64,000 nucleotides of DNA from Dryas octopetala (taxonomy: Eukaryota; Streptophyta; Magnoliopsida; Rosales; Rosaceae): the NCBI GenBank assembly GCA_963921425.1, contig OY992840.1, forward strand, positions 11,162,501 through 11,226,500, read 5' to 3'. Under the pieces are notes generated by a model, which searched no databases, had not been told where the DNA came from, and worked only from the letters and a program-made list of their open reading frames with translations. The translations under genes and the position numbers were made by a program. This document shows, piece by piece, positions 11,701-23,532 of this stretch. Numbering within the stretch: position 1 is the stretch's first letter; the number at the start of each line of letters is the position of its first letter.

Positions 11701-13661
11701 ATGCTTAGTGCTCCAACGCGCTTTCTCTTCCGAAGAAATCTCTGTGTCGCTGCCACTTCTGCTTCTTCTCTTCTTTCTCCCAAGAAATTCTCATCCAATT
11801 CCGAGCATACCCTTTTGGGTTCTTCGTTGATTTCGTGGTGTTCTTCCAATTCGCCGCCGACCATAGCAGAGTCTAAGACCCCCGTTTGTTGTTTTAGCCT
11901 TCGATCGTTCTCGAAGCGTAGAATGGCTAGCCAGTCCGAGACCAAATCCATCCACGACTTCACTGTCAAGGTTGGTTTTTTGAGGAATTTTGATTATGCC
12001 ATGAATTCAATTTTTTATTTTGTTTTTCATTAATGTTCGGTGGTAATTGTTTGGTGAGCAACTGGGTTTGTTTGTGTTTGTGATTTGAGAATAGAAATGG
12101 GAGAATTTACTTGTTCCCTTTCTTGGATCCCAAGAAAGAACAAGATTGGTGCCATTAACAACATAAAAATGATGCCTTTAATGGTTTGGTTTGCCCATCT
12201 TATTAGAATCATAAGAAGAAAACTTGATTCTAACAAAAATGGTTACCCAGATGAATAATCGATTGAAAAGGCTGTACTTTAATTGATTTGTTTAATCTTT
12301 AAGGGGAAACAGATTTGTCTCTTTATATGTCTACCTTGTGAGAATTTGAGTTTTGATTATCTTCCTCCAGATTGGTTTAATTGTTTTGTGATTTCAACCT
12401 CCTCTCATTCCATCCTTGGTGGGATGTGTCAACTAGTACAGGGTTTTCTTTTCAATCTTTATATATGCTAATAGGGGCTGCAGTTTATACAAATGTATTC
12501 CATTTTTCATCTCTTAACTGGGAATTTAATGTGTATAATGTGTCCTTTTATTTGCAGGATGCCAAGGGCAATGATGTTAATCTCGGCACCTACAAAGGGA
12601 AGGTCCTTTTGATTGTCAACGTTGCATCACAATGGTACACCATGGCATTCATTTTTCTTTTCAGGAATTCTCCCTTTGCATCATATGATAATCATGTTTC
12701 TCTTAGTAGCATCCTACAAGATGCAATCCATACACAAAAAAGGAGTAGAGATATCAAGCTGGGGGTCTTTAGTTCTTAAACATAGAATAGTGATGACCCT
12801 TATTCAAAAGCTTTCCCTTTTCTGCTATCCATTTTCCTCTTTCATTGGTACATTATTTATACAGTTGCAATTTTATTTTGATGCAGTGGCTTGACTAATT
12901 CAAACTACACAGAGCTGAGTCAGTTGTATGAGAAATACAAAAGCCAAGGTTTGCTTTCTTGACTCTTTTCTTTCTTTTGCCTGTTTATGCTTTGATAATC
13001 CTCTCTCTCCATCTCATCATGCTCATACTTCATCTAATGGTCATTTGACTTGAAATGCCTATTCTATCGAGGTTTCTGTTTTGCTTTATAGTTGATTTTT
13101 ACGTTTGTGGCCTTGCAGGTTTGGAGATTTTGGCATTCCCATGCAACCAGTTTGGAGCTCAGGAGCCAGGGTCAAATGAAGAAATTGTAGAGTTTGCTTG
13201 CACTCGCTTTAAGGCTGAGTACCCCATCTTTGATAAGGTAGGAGCTGCTTGGGATTTTATTTTTATATGAAAGAACTGCAGGCTTTTCCCTTCATGGAAT
13301 TATGTTATTATCTAGAGCTGGAAATTCACATGCTTTCAATATGTGCTTCCAATTTTAGGTGGATGTAAATGGTGAAAAGGCTGCTCCAATCTACAAGTTT
13401 TTGAAGTCCAGCAAAGGTGGACTCTTTGGTGACAGCATTAAGTGGAACTTCTCCAAGTTCCTTATTGACCAAGAAGGCAATGTTGTTGACCGCTATGCCC
13501 CAACAACTTCTCCCCTTAGCATTGAGGTACAAAAATCATTCATTCATGCCATTGTATTAGGTATTCAATTTCATGTGTATGTGATTTTTCTGATTAACAA
13601 ATTTCTGGTTGGTCCCTTCTTTTTGCAGAAGGATGTGAAGAAACTGTTGGGGGTTGCATGA
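11701..13661 (+). CDS. GPX: Glutathione peroxidase, copy 1, with organelle-type N-terminal extension
   Basis: Six exons: 11701-11970, 12558-12634, 12887-12948, 13119-13237, 13359-13526, 13629-13661. All introns are GT-AG with consistent phase; 242 aa. The first 74 residues are rich in Ser/Arg with few acids ([18 protein letters not shown]...), as in a plastid or mitochondrial transit peptide. The catalytic domain then starts MASQSETK. Active-site elements are all present: NVASQCGLT (peroxidatic Cys, split between exons 2 and 3), FPCNQFG (Gln and second Cys), ACTRFK (resolving Cys) and KWNFSKF (Trp). Plant GPXs of this type mostly use thioredoxin to reduce lipid and hydrogen peroxides. It is first of four same-strand copies and the only one with a full leader. 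MASQ could serve as an internal start for a cytosolic form. Confidence 0.93.
12120..12136. repeat. Short perfect palindrome in GPX intron 1
   Basis: TTCTTGGATCCCAAGAA, two 7-base arms around ATC. The same 17-mer is at 15508-15524 in intron 1 of GPX copy 2. It marks the shared origin of the introns; function unknown. Confidence 0.6.
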
Positions 13662-14781
13662 GCAGCTGTTGATGAATGAAGGAGAGAATTACTAGGAATA
13701 ATATCTGTAATAATAATGAATAATGAATCTCTTTGTATTTTGGGACATGTTATAAGGGCGCTCTTTGTTGATGTATCAATAAGCAGTACTTTCAGATAAA
13801 GACTAGTGTGCAGTTATATTAATACAAATTTGAGTGCTGTACATCAGAACATGCATCCAAGATTTGTAAAGCAGTTCCGAAATTTTGTTACATGTTAACC
13901 CACAATTGAGGCCTCTTGGAGTTTGAGTTTATCACACTTCCAAGTTCCAAATCAATTGTAGGTGTGAGTTGTGGAGCAGCACAGTTAATAGTTATGGTTG
14001 TAAAATTGGAAAGGTATTTTTGAAATTTTAAAAAACAAAAAAAAGCAGGCCAGACAAATGGCATCCATGATCCAACAAGACAAAGGTGAAACATTTTCTT
14101 CTTTATATCTTCAGTTATAAATATTTTAAAATTACCATCAAGTTGAAACCAAGCATAAACATCAAGAATTTTACAGAAAAGGAAGAACTAAGAAGGGCCC
14201 TTATAGTAACGAAGCCGAAGATTCTGTCCCTTGCGAATGATACGGACAAATGGTTTAACAGTTTGTTTGCAAGTTGCTGTCCCATCCAAGTACAAGGATG
14301 TTCAACCGGTCACAATAATGACAATGAGCAATATAATATAATATCCTATAAGGAATAAAACAAAAACTCTAAAATAACTAAATGAGAATTCCCAAAAATA
14401 AAAATAAGTTTTGTTTTTTGTTGTTGCATGGTTTCTGTAACATTTAGGAATCGCAGTTGATTGAATAAAAAAAAAAAATAACATTGGAAGAAATCGATTC
14501 TAAACTTATCACAACCCTAATTTATTATCGCATTCATTTTTATGATAAACTTTTTATTGTATCTGTAACATTATATGATGGTATGACCAACCACTAAAGT
14601 TATAACTCACGCATAATAAGTAATATCTAAAATCCTTAAAATTAAACACATATTATAACTAAGTGAATTGGTTATATTATTACTTGGTGCTACGATTACA
14701 CACAAAAATTTTCTCACCTTCACCAATTGGATAGCCTCAAGGGGTTAATAGAAATACACCTTTAGGCATCAAGTAGTCTTA
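13662..14781. other. GPX copy 1 3' region and intergenic DNA
   Basis: Holds the 3' UTR and downstream flank. The segment around 14,285-14,340 (GTACAAGGATGT...CACAATAATGACAAT) recurs at about 17,295-17,345 after GPX copy 2, so the duplication reached beyond the gene. No further gene seen. Confidence 0.6.
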
Positions 14782-15193
14782 GAGCATCTTCATAAATTTC
14801 CCTATATTTCATTCAAATACGAAATTTGTGGAAAAATGGAAAAAAGCATATTTGGTATTCTATTCATAAAGTGTTATTAAAAATTTCCTTTCTTCTTCAT
14901 CTATATTTATAACTAATGAAAACAAAGAATAGTTTTTGGAAAGATTACTAAAATTTGGGGAATGACTCTCTAATACTAAGGTTGAAATTTTTTCAAATCA
15001 TATAAAGTTTGTCCATTTAAGGTTTGAGTTGCTTTTGGGTAGCTCCATTCATTCCATTCAATTTGATTTAGGGAAACTTTTAGGAAAATTTCAAATCTGG
15101 AAAGATTTTATGAAAGGGTCCAAGCTGTATTTTATTTCATTTTTCCTCAAATTTAAATTTGTGGAGACATTTAAGGAAGAGCGGGAGATGCTC
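14782..15193. mobile_element. Tourist-like MITE, 412 bp, TSD TTA
   Basis: Ends GAGCATCTTC... and ...GGGAGATGCTC are inverted. Similarity continues inward (AATTTGTGGAAAAATGG against CCATTTTTCC-type sequence on the other arm). It is flanked by TTA at 14779-14781 and 15194-15196, the 3 bp target typical of PIF/Harbinger (Tourist) MITEs. No coding capacity. Confidence 0.65.
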
Positions 15194-15334
15194 TTACCTC
15201 TTAACATGTAGAAAACTAAAATTGGCTAACATCAAATAGTGGTGTGGAAGAGTGGATAATGAGTTAGGATTATGATAGCACAGTCTAAGACCCCCATTTG
15301 TTGTTTTAGCCTTCGATTGTTCTCGAAGCTTAGA

Positions 15335-17048
15335 ATGGCTAGCCAGTCTAAGAGCAAATCCATCCACGACTTCACTGTCAAGGTTGGTTTATTGCGATTT
15401 CTTTTTGGTTTTGCATTTGGGTTCAGCGGTATTTATTTTGTGAACAACTAAGTTTATTTGTATTTGTAATTTGAGTGTAGAAAAAGGGGGATTTTACTTT
15501 GGTCCCTTTCTTGGATCCCAAGAAAGAACAAGATTGATGTCATCAACCCAGAAAAATGAGCCTTTAATGGTTTGGTTTGCCCATCTTATTAGAATCATAA
15601 GGAGAAAAGTTGATTCTCAAAAACAATGGTGACCCAGATGAATAATCGATGGAAAAGGGCTGTACTTGGATTGATTTGTTCTAATGTTTAAGAGCAAGCA
15701 GTCAGTATTAGTCTTTTGGTGTTAGTTATATACCCTGTGAGAATTTCTTTTATAATCTTCTTCCTCAGGATTGATTTAATTTGTTTTGTGATTTTTGTCC
15801 ATACCAACCCTCCTCTTATTGCATCCTTGACAGGTTGTGTCAACTAGTAAGGGGTTTTCTTTTCAAACTTTATATATGCTAATAGGGGATGCAGGTTATA
15901 CAAATCTCTTCCAATTTTTATGTCTTAACTGAGGTTTCAATATATAATGAGTCCTTTAACTTTCAGGATGCCAAGGGCAAAGATGTTAATCTCAGTGCCT
16001 ACAAAGGGAAGGTCCTTTTGATTGTCAACGTTGCATCACAATGGTACACCATATATGGCTTCATTATTCTTTTCAAGCATTCTTTCTTTGCATCAAAGAT
16101 AATCATGTTTCTCTTGGTAGCATCCTACAAGATGCAATCCATACACATAAAAGAAGTTGAGATATCAAGCTGGATCTTTAGTTCTTAAACATGGAATAGT
16201 GAATTAGTGCAGACCCTCTTCAAAAGCTAACAGCCTTTTTCTGCCGCCCTTCTTCCTCTTTCATTTTAACATTATTTATACACTTTGCAATTTGATTTTA
16301 ATGCAGTGACTTGACAAATTCAAACTACACAGAGCTGAGTCAGTTGTATGAGAAATACAAAGGCCAAGGTTTGCTTTTTGACTCATTTCCTTTTGCCTGT
16401 TTTTGTTTTGATACTTCATCTTCGGGCTATATATTTTCATTGTAATGCTATTTTGTCGAGGTTTTTGTTTTTCTTTGTAGTTGATTCTTACGTCTGTGGC
16501 CTTGCAGGTTTGGAGATTTTGGCATTCCCATGCAACCAGTTTGGAGCTCAGGAGCCAGGGTCAAATGAAGAGATTGTAGAGTTTGCTTGCACTCGCTTTA
16601 AGGCGGAGTACCCCATCTTTGATAAGGTAGGAGATGCTTGGGATTTCATTTTTAATATGGTGAATTGCATGTTTTTCTCTTCATGGAAATGTGATATTAT
16701 CTAGAGCTGGAGATTGACCTGTTTTCAATATATGCTTCCAAATTTTAGGTGGAAGTAAATGGTAAGAAGGCTGCTCCAATCTACAAGTTCTTGAAGTCCA
16801 GCAAAGGTGGACTCTTTGGTAACAGCATCAAGTGGAACTTCTCCAAATTCCTTGTTGACAAAGAAGGGAATGTTGTTGACCGCTATGCCCCAACAACTTC
16901 TCCTCTAAGCATTGAGGTACAAAATCATTCATGCCATTGTGTTAGTATTCAATTTCATGTGAATTTGGTTTTTCTGATTGACTCACTAAATTCTGGTTGG
17001 TCTTGCTTTTTGCAGAATGATGTAAAGAAACTTTTGGGGGTTGCATGA
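15335..17048 (+). CDS. GPX: Glutathione peroxidase, copy 2, lacking most of the transit peptide and upstream region of copy 1
   Basis: Six exons: 15335-15382, 15967-16043, 16307-16368, 16508-16626, 16749-16916, 17016-17048; 168 aa from MASQSKSK. Exons and introns closely match copy 1. Homology upstream stops at about 15,275, inside the copy 1 transit-peptide codons, so promoter and most of the leader were not copied. An in-frame ATG at 15272 could add 21 residues (MIAQSKTPICC...), a relic of that leader. The peroxidatic Cys remains, but the next residue is Asp instead of the conserved Gly (CDLT against CGLT in the other copies). [13 protein letters not shown] and WNFSKF are intact and all splice sites are sound. 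Probably cytosolic if expressed. Expression and activity are uncertain. Confidence 0.85.
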
Positions 17049-17859
17049 GTACAGCCAGCTGTTGATGAATAAATGAGAGTATTACTAGGAATAAGCACTG
17101 TAATAAGAACGAATCTCTTTGAACATGTAAAGAGGGTGCACTTAATTTGTTGATGTTTCAATTGAGCAGTAAATTCAGAATTTCAGATTATAAAGAGGCC
17201 TCCCATAGTGATTATTGATGAAGCCGAACAAAGTGTCCCTTTCCAAAGCCTACAGACAAATGGATAAGATTTTGTTTAGGAGTTGCTGTCTTATACAAGT
17301 ACAAGGATGTGGTGCCGGGCACAATAATGACAATAAGCAGTATAATATGCTGTTCGGAGTTGGGACCTAAGAAAATCTGAAAAATATATGTCGTACAATA
17401 ATTTTTTTTTTTTTTTTTTTTTTAAGTTTTCCACATATGATATGTGATTATGTGCTGTGGCCATATACCATTAGGCATTAGTAGCATGTATCTTCTTACA
17501 TTTTAAAATGTGAAAAACTAAAAATGAACTAGTCATCAAGTATGGATCGAGATAGGGTCATTTTTGTAGAGTGTCAAGTGAGGCAATTGCTTCGGATCCT
17601 CAATTATTCAGGGCCTTCGTACTCTAAATTTTATAGACCCCTATATAGTTAGGTCCAAAAATCTTATAATAATTGTTGTGACTAATCATTCACGAATGTG
17701 CATGATAAATTGACAATGTGGTGATTCATTTTTATGGTTCACCTCAGACTACAAAATTTCATGACCAACCTAGGGAGAGAGACCGTAACAAACCACGGCC
17801 CAAGGAAACAAGCCCATTTGCTACAAAATAAGGGCCCAAACCTCGTTAGCATTTCAGTA
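17049..17859. other. Intergenic DNA between GPX copies 2 and 3
   Basis: GPX copy 2 3' flank, a poly-T run at about 17,401-17,424, then AT-rich DNA. No gene or element with defined ends seen. Confidence 0.5.
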
Positions 17860-17865
17860 CACGTG
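17860..17865. promoter_or_regulatory. G-box upstream of GPX copy 3
   Basis: CACGTG within ACACGTGCGTC, 122 bp before the ATG at 17982. It is comparable in position to the hexamers before copies 1 and 4. Confidence 0.45.
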
Positions 17866-17981
17866 CGTCGGACACATTGGAGTTTCGTAAGTCAAAGACG
17901 CATTCTTCATGTTTCTCTCTGCTTACCAGTTTCACATTCACTTTCCTCAGCTCTGCTTCACTGTTCAGAGCAGATAACAGG

Positions 17982-19875
17982 ATGACCAGCCAGCCCACTG
18001 AGAACCCAAAAACAATTTACGACTTCACTGTCAAGGTAAGCCTATTTTTAATTTGTTCATGCGTTTTCAGCTGTATCTTTCTAGCTGGGTCTGTAAATGT
18101 TCTTCACAATGTAAACAATTTGGTTGGTGGGTAGTTTTGTAGACATATGTGATTGTGTTGAATATGTTCTTTTTCTCTGGCAATACTAATGCATAGTAGA
18201 ATTTTGAATTCTGGGTACTCTATTTTTGGGCTTGGTTTGAGAATTTTCCTTAGTCTGGTTGTTTGCCAAGAAAAAAAAGCATAATTGAAATAATGAGACC
18301 AGGGAACATTTAGACGATTGTAATGAGAATCTATGTGGCTGGTTCATTGGTTGGGAATAAAAGAAATGTTGATTTGTGTTGAATCTCCTTTGGAAATGCA
18401 GTTAAGAGATGCCCTTATATCTTGAGTTTGTAGTTGGTTTGATATTTCTTAAATTGCATGTTAGTACAGGATGCTAAGGGAAATGAAGTGGATCTTAGTG
18501 TGTACAAGGGAAAAGTTCTGCTGATTGTCAATGTTGCTTCCAAATGGTATTCCTCATCTTCATCTTACATTTATTCTTTGATTTTTTTTTTCTGAAAAAA
18601 AAAGAATTTGTTTATTCATTGCTGTTTTTCTCTGATTTGCGGCAGTGGAATGACCAACTCAAATTACACGGAGCTGAATCAACTATATCAACAGTATAAG
18701 GATCAAGGTTTCTATTTTGAACTAGTATATAATGTTCCTTCATGCCTATCATCTTGACAACATTAGAGTTTATAATTGTAATATGATAACCAGGTCTAGC
18801 TGTCTAGGAAAATCATTCTTGTGGACATCTACCAAGTTTGTTTCTTTACATGTGGATCACATTTGTTTCCTCCCTTCTGACTGCCTCTCTCTCTCTCTAT
18901 GGAATGTGCGCATACGCTGTTTGTTTCATTTATTTTTTTCTTATAAATGTTTACTGTTTTGCATATGTGACAATCTAAGTTTTATCAGAACAACAAGAAC
19001 TCCCTCAGCTTCTATTATGAGTCCATTAATTTTTCCCCTTTGTATGATCTACTGGGGGGGTTGATGCAGGCTTGGAGATACTGGCATTTCCGTGCAACCA
19101 GTTTGGTGATGAGGAACCGGGAAGCAATGAACAGATTGAAGAGTTTGTATGCACTCGTTTCAAATCAGAATTTCCAATATTTGACAAGGTAGATCCAGGA
19201 ATAGTGGAATATATATGTTGTATCTACTGTCTAACAGTTTACACCTACTACCTTTTAGGCCAAATGAAAGGTTTTTCAACCACTAGCTCATCTATTGTCT
19301 TTGTAAAATGAGGGATAAGTGCATTTCCATATTCGTGCATGTCAACGAAATTAATATAGTCAGCCAAACTGGTTGAGGATCTCTGTGTTTACAAGTTTTA
19401 GTTTCAAGCATTTCAAATATGATATATTTAGGTTAGTCAAATATGAACTGTAGTAGTTGGTAGTAAATAATTGTACCAACTGGCTGCTTATTTATAATTC
19501 CTTTTGAACTTTGCAATTTAGAAATTTTGTAACATGTGGTTTGTAATTTGACCATCTTTGTTCTTGTGGTAGATTGAAGTGAATGGTGATAATGCTGATC
19601 CATTGTACAAGTTCTTGAAGTTAGGCAAATGGGGAATCTTTGGAGATGATATTCAATGGAACTTTGCTAAGTTTCTAGTTGACAAGGATGGGAAAGTTGT
19701 GGAGCGCTATTACCCGACAACTTCACCCCTTAGCCTTGAGGTAAAAGCCAGATGTCCGGTTCTCGAATTTGATTATGTTATGCTGCCTCTGTTGTTTATT
19801 GTGGTTGATGCTAGCTTTTTTATAATTACACTTATTTTGCAGCGTGACATAAAGAAGCTGCTGGGAGTCTCATGA
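17982..19875 (+). CDS. GPX: Glutathione peroxidase, copy 3, cytosolic type
   Basis: Six exons: 17982-18035, 18470-18546, 18646-18707, 19070-19188, 19573-19740, 19843-19875; 170 aa starting MTSQPTEN. Exons 2-6 have the same lengths (77, 62, 119, 168, 33) and phases as the other copies. Catalytic elements are present: NVASKCGMT, FPCNQFG, VCTRFK and QWNFAKF. There is no targeting extension, so it is likely cytosolic. In sequence it pairs with copy 4 (MTSQPTE, KLGKWG, LLGVS) rather than copies 1 and 2, which implies an older split into two pairs. Confidence 0.94.
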
Positions 19876-20728
19876 ATGCGCCATTGAGCTCGTAATTTGC
19901 AGAAGCTTCGCTCATCTCTCATAACAAATTCTCTACTTGATGATATCTCTCCATCTCTCTTTCTTTCTTGTAAGTGATGTCAACTCAACTAACGGCATTT
20001 AAGACAAAGTTTTTTTTTCTACCCCAAAACTATACCATGTTTGAAACTTTGGAGTATGTTCTAAAAGATAAGATTGGGGTAAATCCAAGTTCCACAAGCT
20101 CAGCTTAAATTATCGTCGTCGCATGGCTGCATTCTCAAGCTGAAGCTTAAATTCTCTTGTTGATTTTCTGATGTAGCTTAATCCCAGTGAATATTAATTA
20201 TTTCCTTTTAAGAACTAAAACATCATGCACCCAGTTTTGTTTTAAATTGGCAACACATCCACATGAAGCAAAATTGGTGGTAAATCCAGCAAACTGACAC
20301 ACATGAATAACCGAGAGATGACAAAATTTAGCTTCACACTGACATCACACACCCAATTAAAAAAATGTCTACTTTAGAATTATTATTATTTTTTTTTAAT
20401 TCTGAATTCACCCTTGGTGCACTGGACCAAATAATTAAAAATAAAAATAAAAAGCTATTATAAAATTAAAAAATTAAAAAAGGAGGTGACCATGACCCTT
20501 GTAAAATCCACTACTCTCTTGGAACATCAAGTACTTTCTTGGAGGTGAGATGAAGTAATCTCGGCCTCACACCGTGAGGCTGTCTAAACATATTGTCATA
20601 ATCTCCCCCAGCCTCGTCAATTTCTTTGTTAATTTTGCAGCATATATGCATCTTCTATCTCCTCCTGAAGTCTCAGACCATATGAATCTTCACAACAGTT
20701 GTAATTGCTGCCTCCATGTAATCCCTTA
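19876..20728. other. GPX copy 3 3' flank and intergenic DNA
   Basis: 3' UTR and AT-rich spacer up to the TTA target site (20726-20728) of the PIF/Harbinger-type element. No gene seen. Confidence 0.55.
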
Positions 20729-20910
20729 GGCCATCCACAGTGGTGAGAGTGAGAGTGAGAGTAAGACATAGCCTGAAAAGTGATTTTTTGTCCTGAGAGT
20801 GAGAGTGATATGTGCTGAAGCTACAGTGGTGCTGAGAGTAAGAGCTGAGAGTAATGTAATTGTATATAATTAAATTAAGCCTAAGTTAGATTAAGTTATA
20901 GTTAAGTTAT

Positions 20911-21300
20911 AACTAGCAAAAATAAAGTATACACAATCTCAAATATAGTAAACACATATTGATCAAACATAAATATGTGAATTTAATTAACAAAAATATT
21001 TGAGTTTAACTAGCAAAAATAAAGTATACACAATCTCAAATATAGTACACACATATTGATCAAACATAAATATGTGAATTTAATTAACAAAAATATTTGA
21101 GTTTAACGAGCACAAATAAAGTATACACAATTTAAAATAAAGTACACACATATTAATCAAACATAAATATGTGAATTTAATTAATAAAAATATTTGAGTT
21201 TAACTAGCAAAAATAAAGTATACACAATTTAAAATAGAGTACACACATATTAATCAAACATAAATATGTGAATTTAATTAACAAAAATATTTGAGTTTAA
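20911..21300. repeat. Tandem repeat, 97 bp period, four full copies
   Basis: Units start at 20911, 21008, 21105 and 21202, and a fifth begins at 21299. Each carries AGCAAAAATAAAGTATACAC and ATAAATATGTGAATTTAATT. The array lies just 3' of the Myb/SANT ORF, whose stop codon falls at its edge. Confidence 0.93.
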
Positions 21301-21608
21301 TTAGCAAAACTCACCGTATCAATTTGATTTTGCCCGCTAGTGCGTGATCGTTCGGCCGCCAAGATACATTTATGATATTTCGAGGTGGCTTGCCCTATTT
21401 TCTTGAAGTGAGCCATGACCGCCCCAATTTGTCGCCCATTCCTCACGGCGAGAGGACATTTCCGAATAAATTGATCGTACACTTTATTCCAAAATTCCAT
21501 GTTTCTTTGATTGGATCCGATTTCACAATCTTCCGAATTTTCCATCCAAGCTTCAACAAGCGCTACCTCTTCTTCAATGGACCAATTCTTTTTCCTTGCA
21601 TTTTCCAT
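21297..21608 (-). CDS. Transposon ORF1: Myb/SANT-like DNA-binding protein
   Basis: ORF of 103 aa starting MENARKKNWS. The frame is open further upstream, but this ATG begins the conserved part. The pattern of spaced Trp (NWSIEEEVALVEAWMENSED) followed by FWNKVYDQFIRKCP and RNGRQIGAVMAHFKKI is that of the trihelix/Myb-like domain in ORF1 of plant PIF/Harbinger elements. In that family ORF1 binds the element ends and works with the transposase. Here it is alone and short, with its C-terminus running into the 97 bp repeat. Probably not a host gene. Confidence 0.8.
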   Translation of the reverse strand: MENARKKNWSIEEEVALVEAWMENSEDCEIGSNQRNMEFWNKVYDQFIRKCPLAVRNGRQIGAVMAHFKKIGQATSKYHKCILAAERSRTSGQNQIDTVSFAN

Positions 21609-22020
21609 GATTGGAAAAAAAGAATTTTCTAGGAAAAGTGAGGTGATTTGAATAGATTGATAAAATGAATGAATTGGATAGATAGATATGTGAAAAAATG
21701 AAGTGTGAATGCTCAATTTATAGGAAAAATGATGAAATAGCCGTTATAAATTTTTCAGAATTTTTAAATATTTTTTCGAATTTTTTTTGTATTTTTTTTG
21801 TATTTTTAATTGCATTATAACGGTCAATTAATTCTAGCCGTTGATCTCCAACGGATACACTTATCTGAGCCTCCAGACGCTGCCACGTGTTGCTGCCTTC
21901 TTTTTTTTTAATTGAAACCGGGCTTAAAAAGAGGACCGTTGATCTGCAACGGGCAAGTGATCTGGGCCAACGGTGTGAAGCAAGCGCGCGTGTGGGCGAG
22001 TGGGAGGCAGCACCTGCGGT

Positions 22021-22315
22021 GAACAGTGGCGTGTCGGCCACTTTATTCCCTCCCTCCGAAGTACCAATATGCCCCTGCCAATAATTAAAATTCCGGACCG
22101 TGCCTCAGCTTTTTGAATTTGTCAAAAGCCCTTTTTCGTCTTTTCGAGTTCGGTGCTTCTGCTGGTGAACAGTGGCGTGTCGGCCACTGTTTTCTTTCCC
22201 TCTGCAAGTACAAAAATGCCCCTGCCAATAACGAAAATTCCGGACTGTGCTGAAGGGTTTTAATTCTTCTCTCTGCCCTTTTTCGTCTTTTCGATTTCGG
22301 TGGGGCCCAATGTGA
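22021..22315. repeat. Two-copy direct repeat, 146 bp period, inside the PIF element
   Basis: GAACAGTGGCGTGTCGGCCA starts at 22021 and again at 22167. Both are followed by ATGCCCCTGCCAATAA, AAAATTCCGGAC and CCCTTTTTCGTCTTTTCGA. Diverged but plainly the same unit. Confidence 0.88.
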
Positions 22316-22477
22316 TAAAAAACTCACACACTCTCACTCTCAGCCGGATCCTCTCCTCACCCTCAACTCTAACCCTCACTCACCCTCACTCTCATTACTC
22401 CGGCCCACTGTAAGCAAAATTAGAGCTTCAGGGCACTCTCACTCTCACTCTCAAGCTCACCACTGTGGAAGGCCTTA

Positions 22478-23200
22478 CAGGTTCCTTGGTCTAAACCATT
22501 TCCAGTTGAGGATCAACTCGATCGAAACGGAGACTATAACCAACCTCTTCTCCAATGGTTACATCCATTTCTTGAGCAACACGGTAGGACACTGACATTA
22601 ATTGCAGCAACTCTATGTAGCTGGGTACATGCAATCATCTTCTTCCTGCGTTAACTTTTTTTGGGGTCAAATTCTTGCTTTCATCTGTAGTTTAATTCTG
22701 AATCAACAGCTTCCAAAGCAAATTGAGGAATCTGTAAAAGGGAAGCACATACATAATCAATTACGTACCATATATGCTCAAACAAAACCACCATGTGAAA
22801 TCACATGCATGTCATTATGCATCTATATATATATATGCATCATCACAATGTAAAACATAAGACCACTGCATGCATGTTATATAAGCTTCACAACTGAACG
22901 TTGAGAGCAGCAATGCTCAAAGTTGAATTAAAAAGTTTAGGAGAAACAAACCTGAGTGGTTTTACCACTACCAGGTTCACCAACCAAATTCAGAGACTAT
23001 GTGCGGTCGTGAGAGCGCCCAAGATTTCGTAATGTCCATAATCTATAATCTATATGTAATGTCCATGGATCTTTCAAAATATTTGGTTTTAAAGATCGAG
23101 TGACTTACCTCCTTCAGTTTTTCAAGTTTGTTTATCACTAGATAATGTTGGATTACTAATACATGTTAGTATATTACTCAAGGAAAATGTTTTAAATATG
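22478..23200. other. Intergenic DNA, no gene seen
   Basis: AT-rich spacer after the transposon. Short ORFs lack domains and I see no structured repeat. Confidence 0.5.
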
Positions 23201-23532
23201 ATTTACACTTTGATCCATGTGTCAATTTAATATGCGTATTATGAATTGTATTAATGTGTCTCTTTAACTTTAATTTTGAAGCTAATTTGCTCATTCCGTT
23301 AATCCAATTACATTTTCCGTCCAAAAAAAAAATCACATGCAAGAAATGGTTTGACTTCTATAGACTCGTATTACAAGTGCAATGACGAATTTACTCCTGA
23401 AAAATTGATCACGCGTGTGACACGTGGAATTTGCAACGATTGCGCCATCCAAAATAAAGTTGAAAAGCAGATTGATATAACTCATAATTTATATCCTGAA
23501 TTGACATAAGGTGCAAAGTTTAGGTTTTTTTT
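23201..23532. mobile_element. Possible degenerate MITE
   Basis: The ends resemble each other in inverse orientation (TTTACACTTTGATCCATGTG against the reverse complement of ACATAAGGTGCAAAGTTTAGG), with further patchy match inward. No clear target duplication. Confidence 0.35.

Larger units (their letters stand above)
20729..22474. mobile_element. Non-autonomous PIF/Harbinger-type transposon, 1,746 bp
   Basis: Imperfect terminal inverted repeats of about 38 bp open GGCC(A/T)TCCACAGTGGTGAG and continue into GAGAGTGAGAGTGAGAG. TTA flanks both ends (20726-20728 and 22475-22477), the PIF/Harbinger target duplication. Inside, on the minus strand, is a Myb/SANT-like ORF as in PIF ORF1 proteins. No DDE transposase ORF is present, so transposition would need a transposase made elsewhere. 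Two internal tandem arrays are listed separately. Confidence 0.88.

Noticed and set aside
16042-16188. Read-through of GPX copy 2 exon 2 into the intron as a possible truncated protein
   Set aside because: The GT donor after CAATG is intact and matches the other three copies. The continuation has no similarity to GPX.
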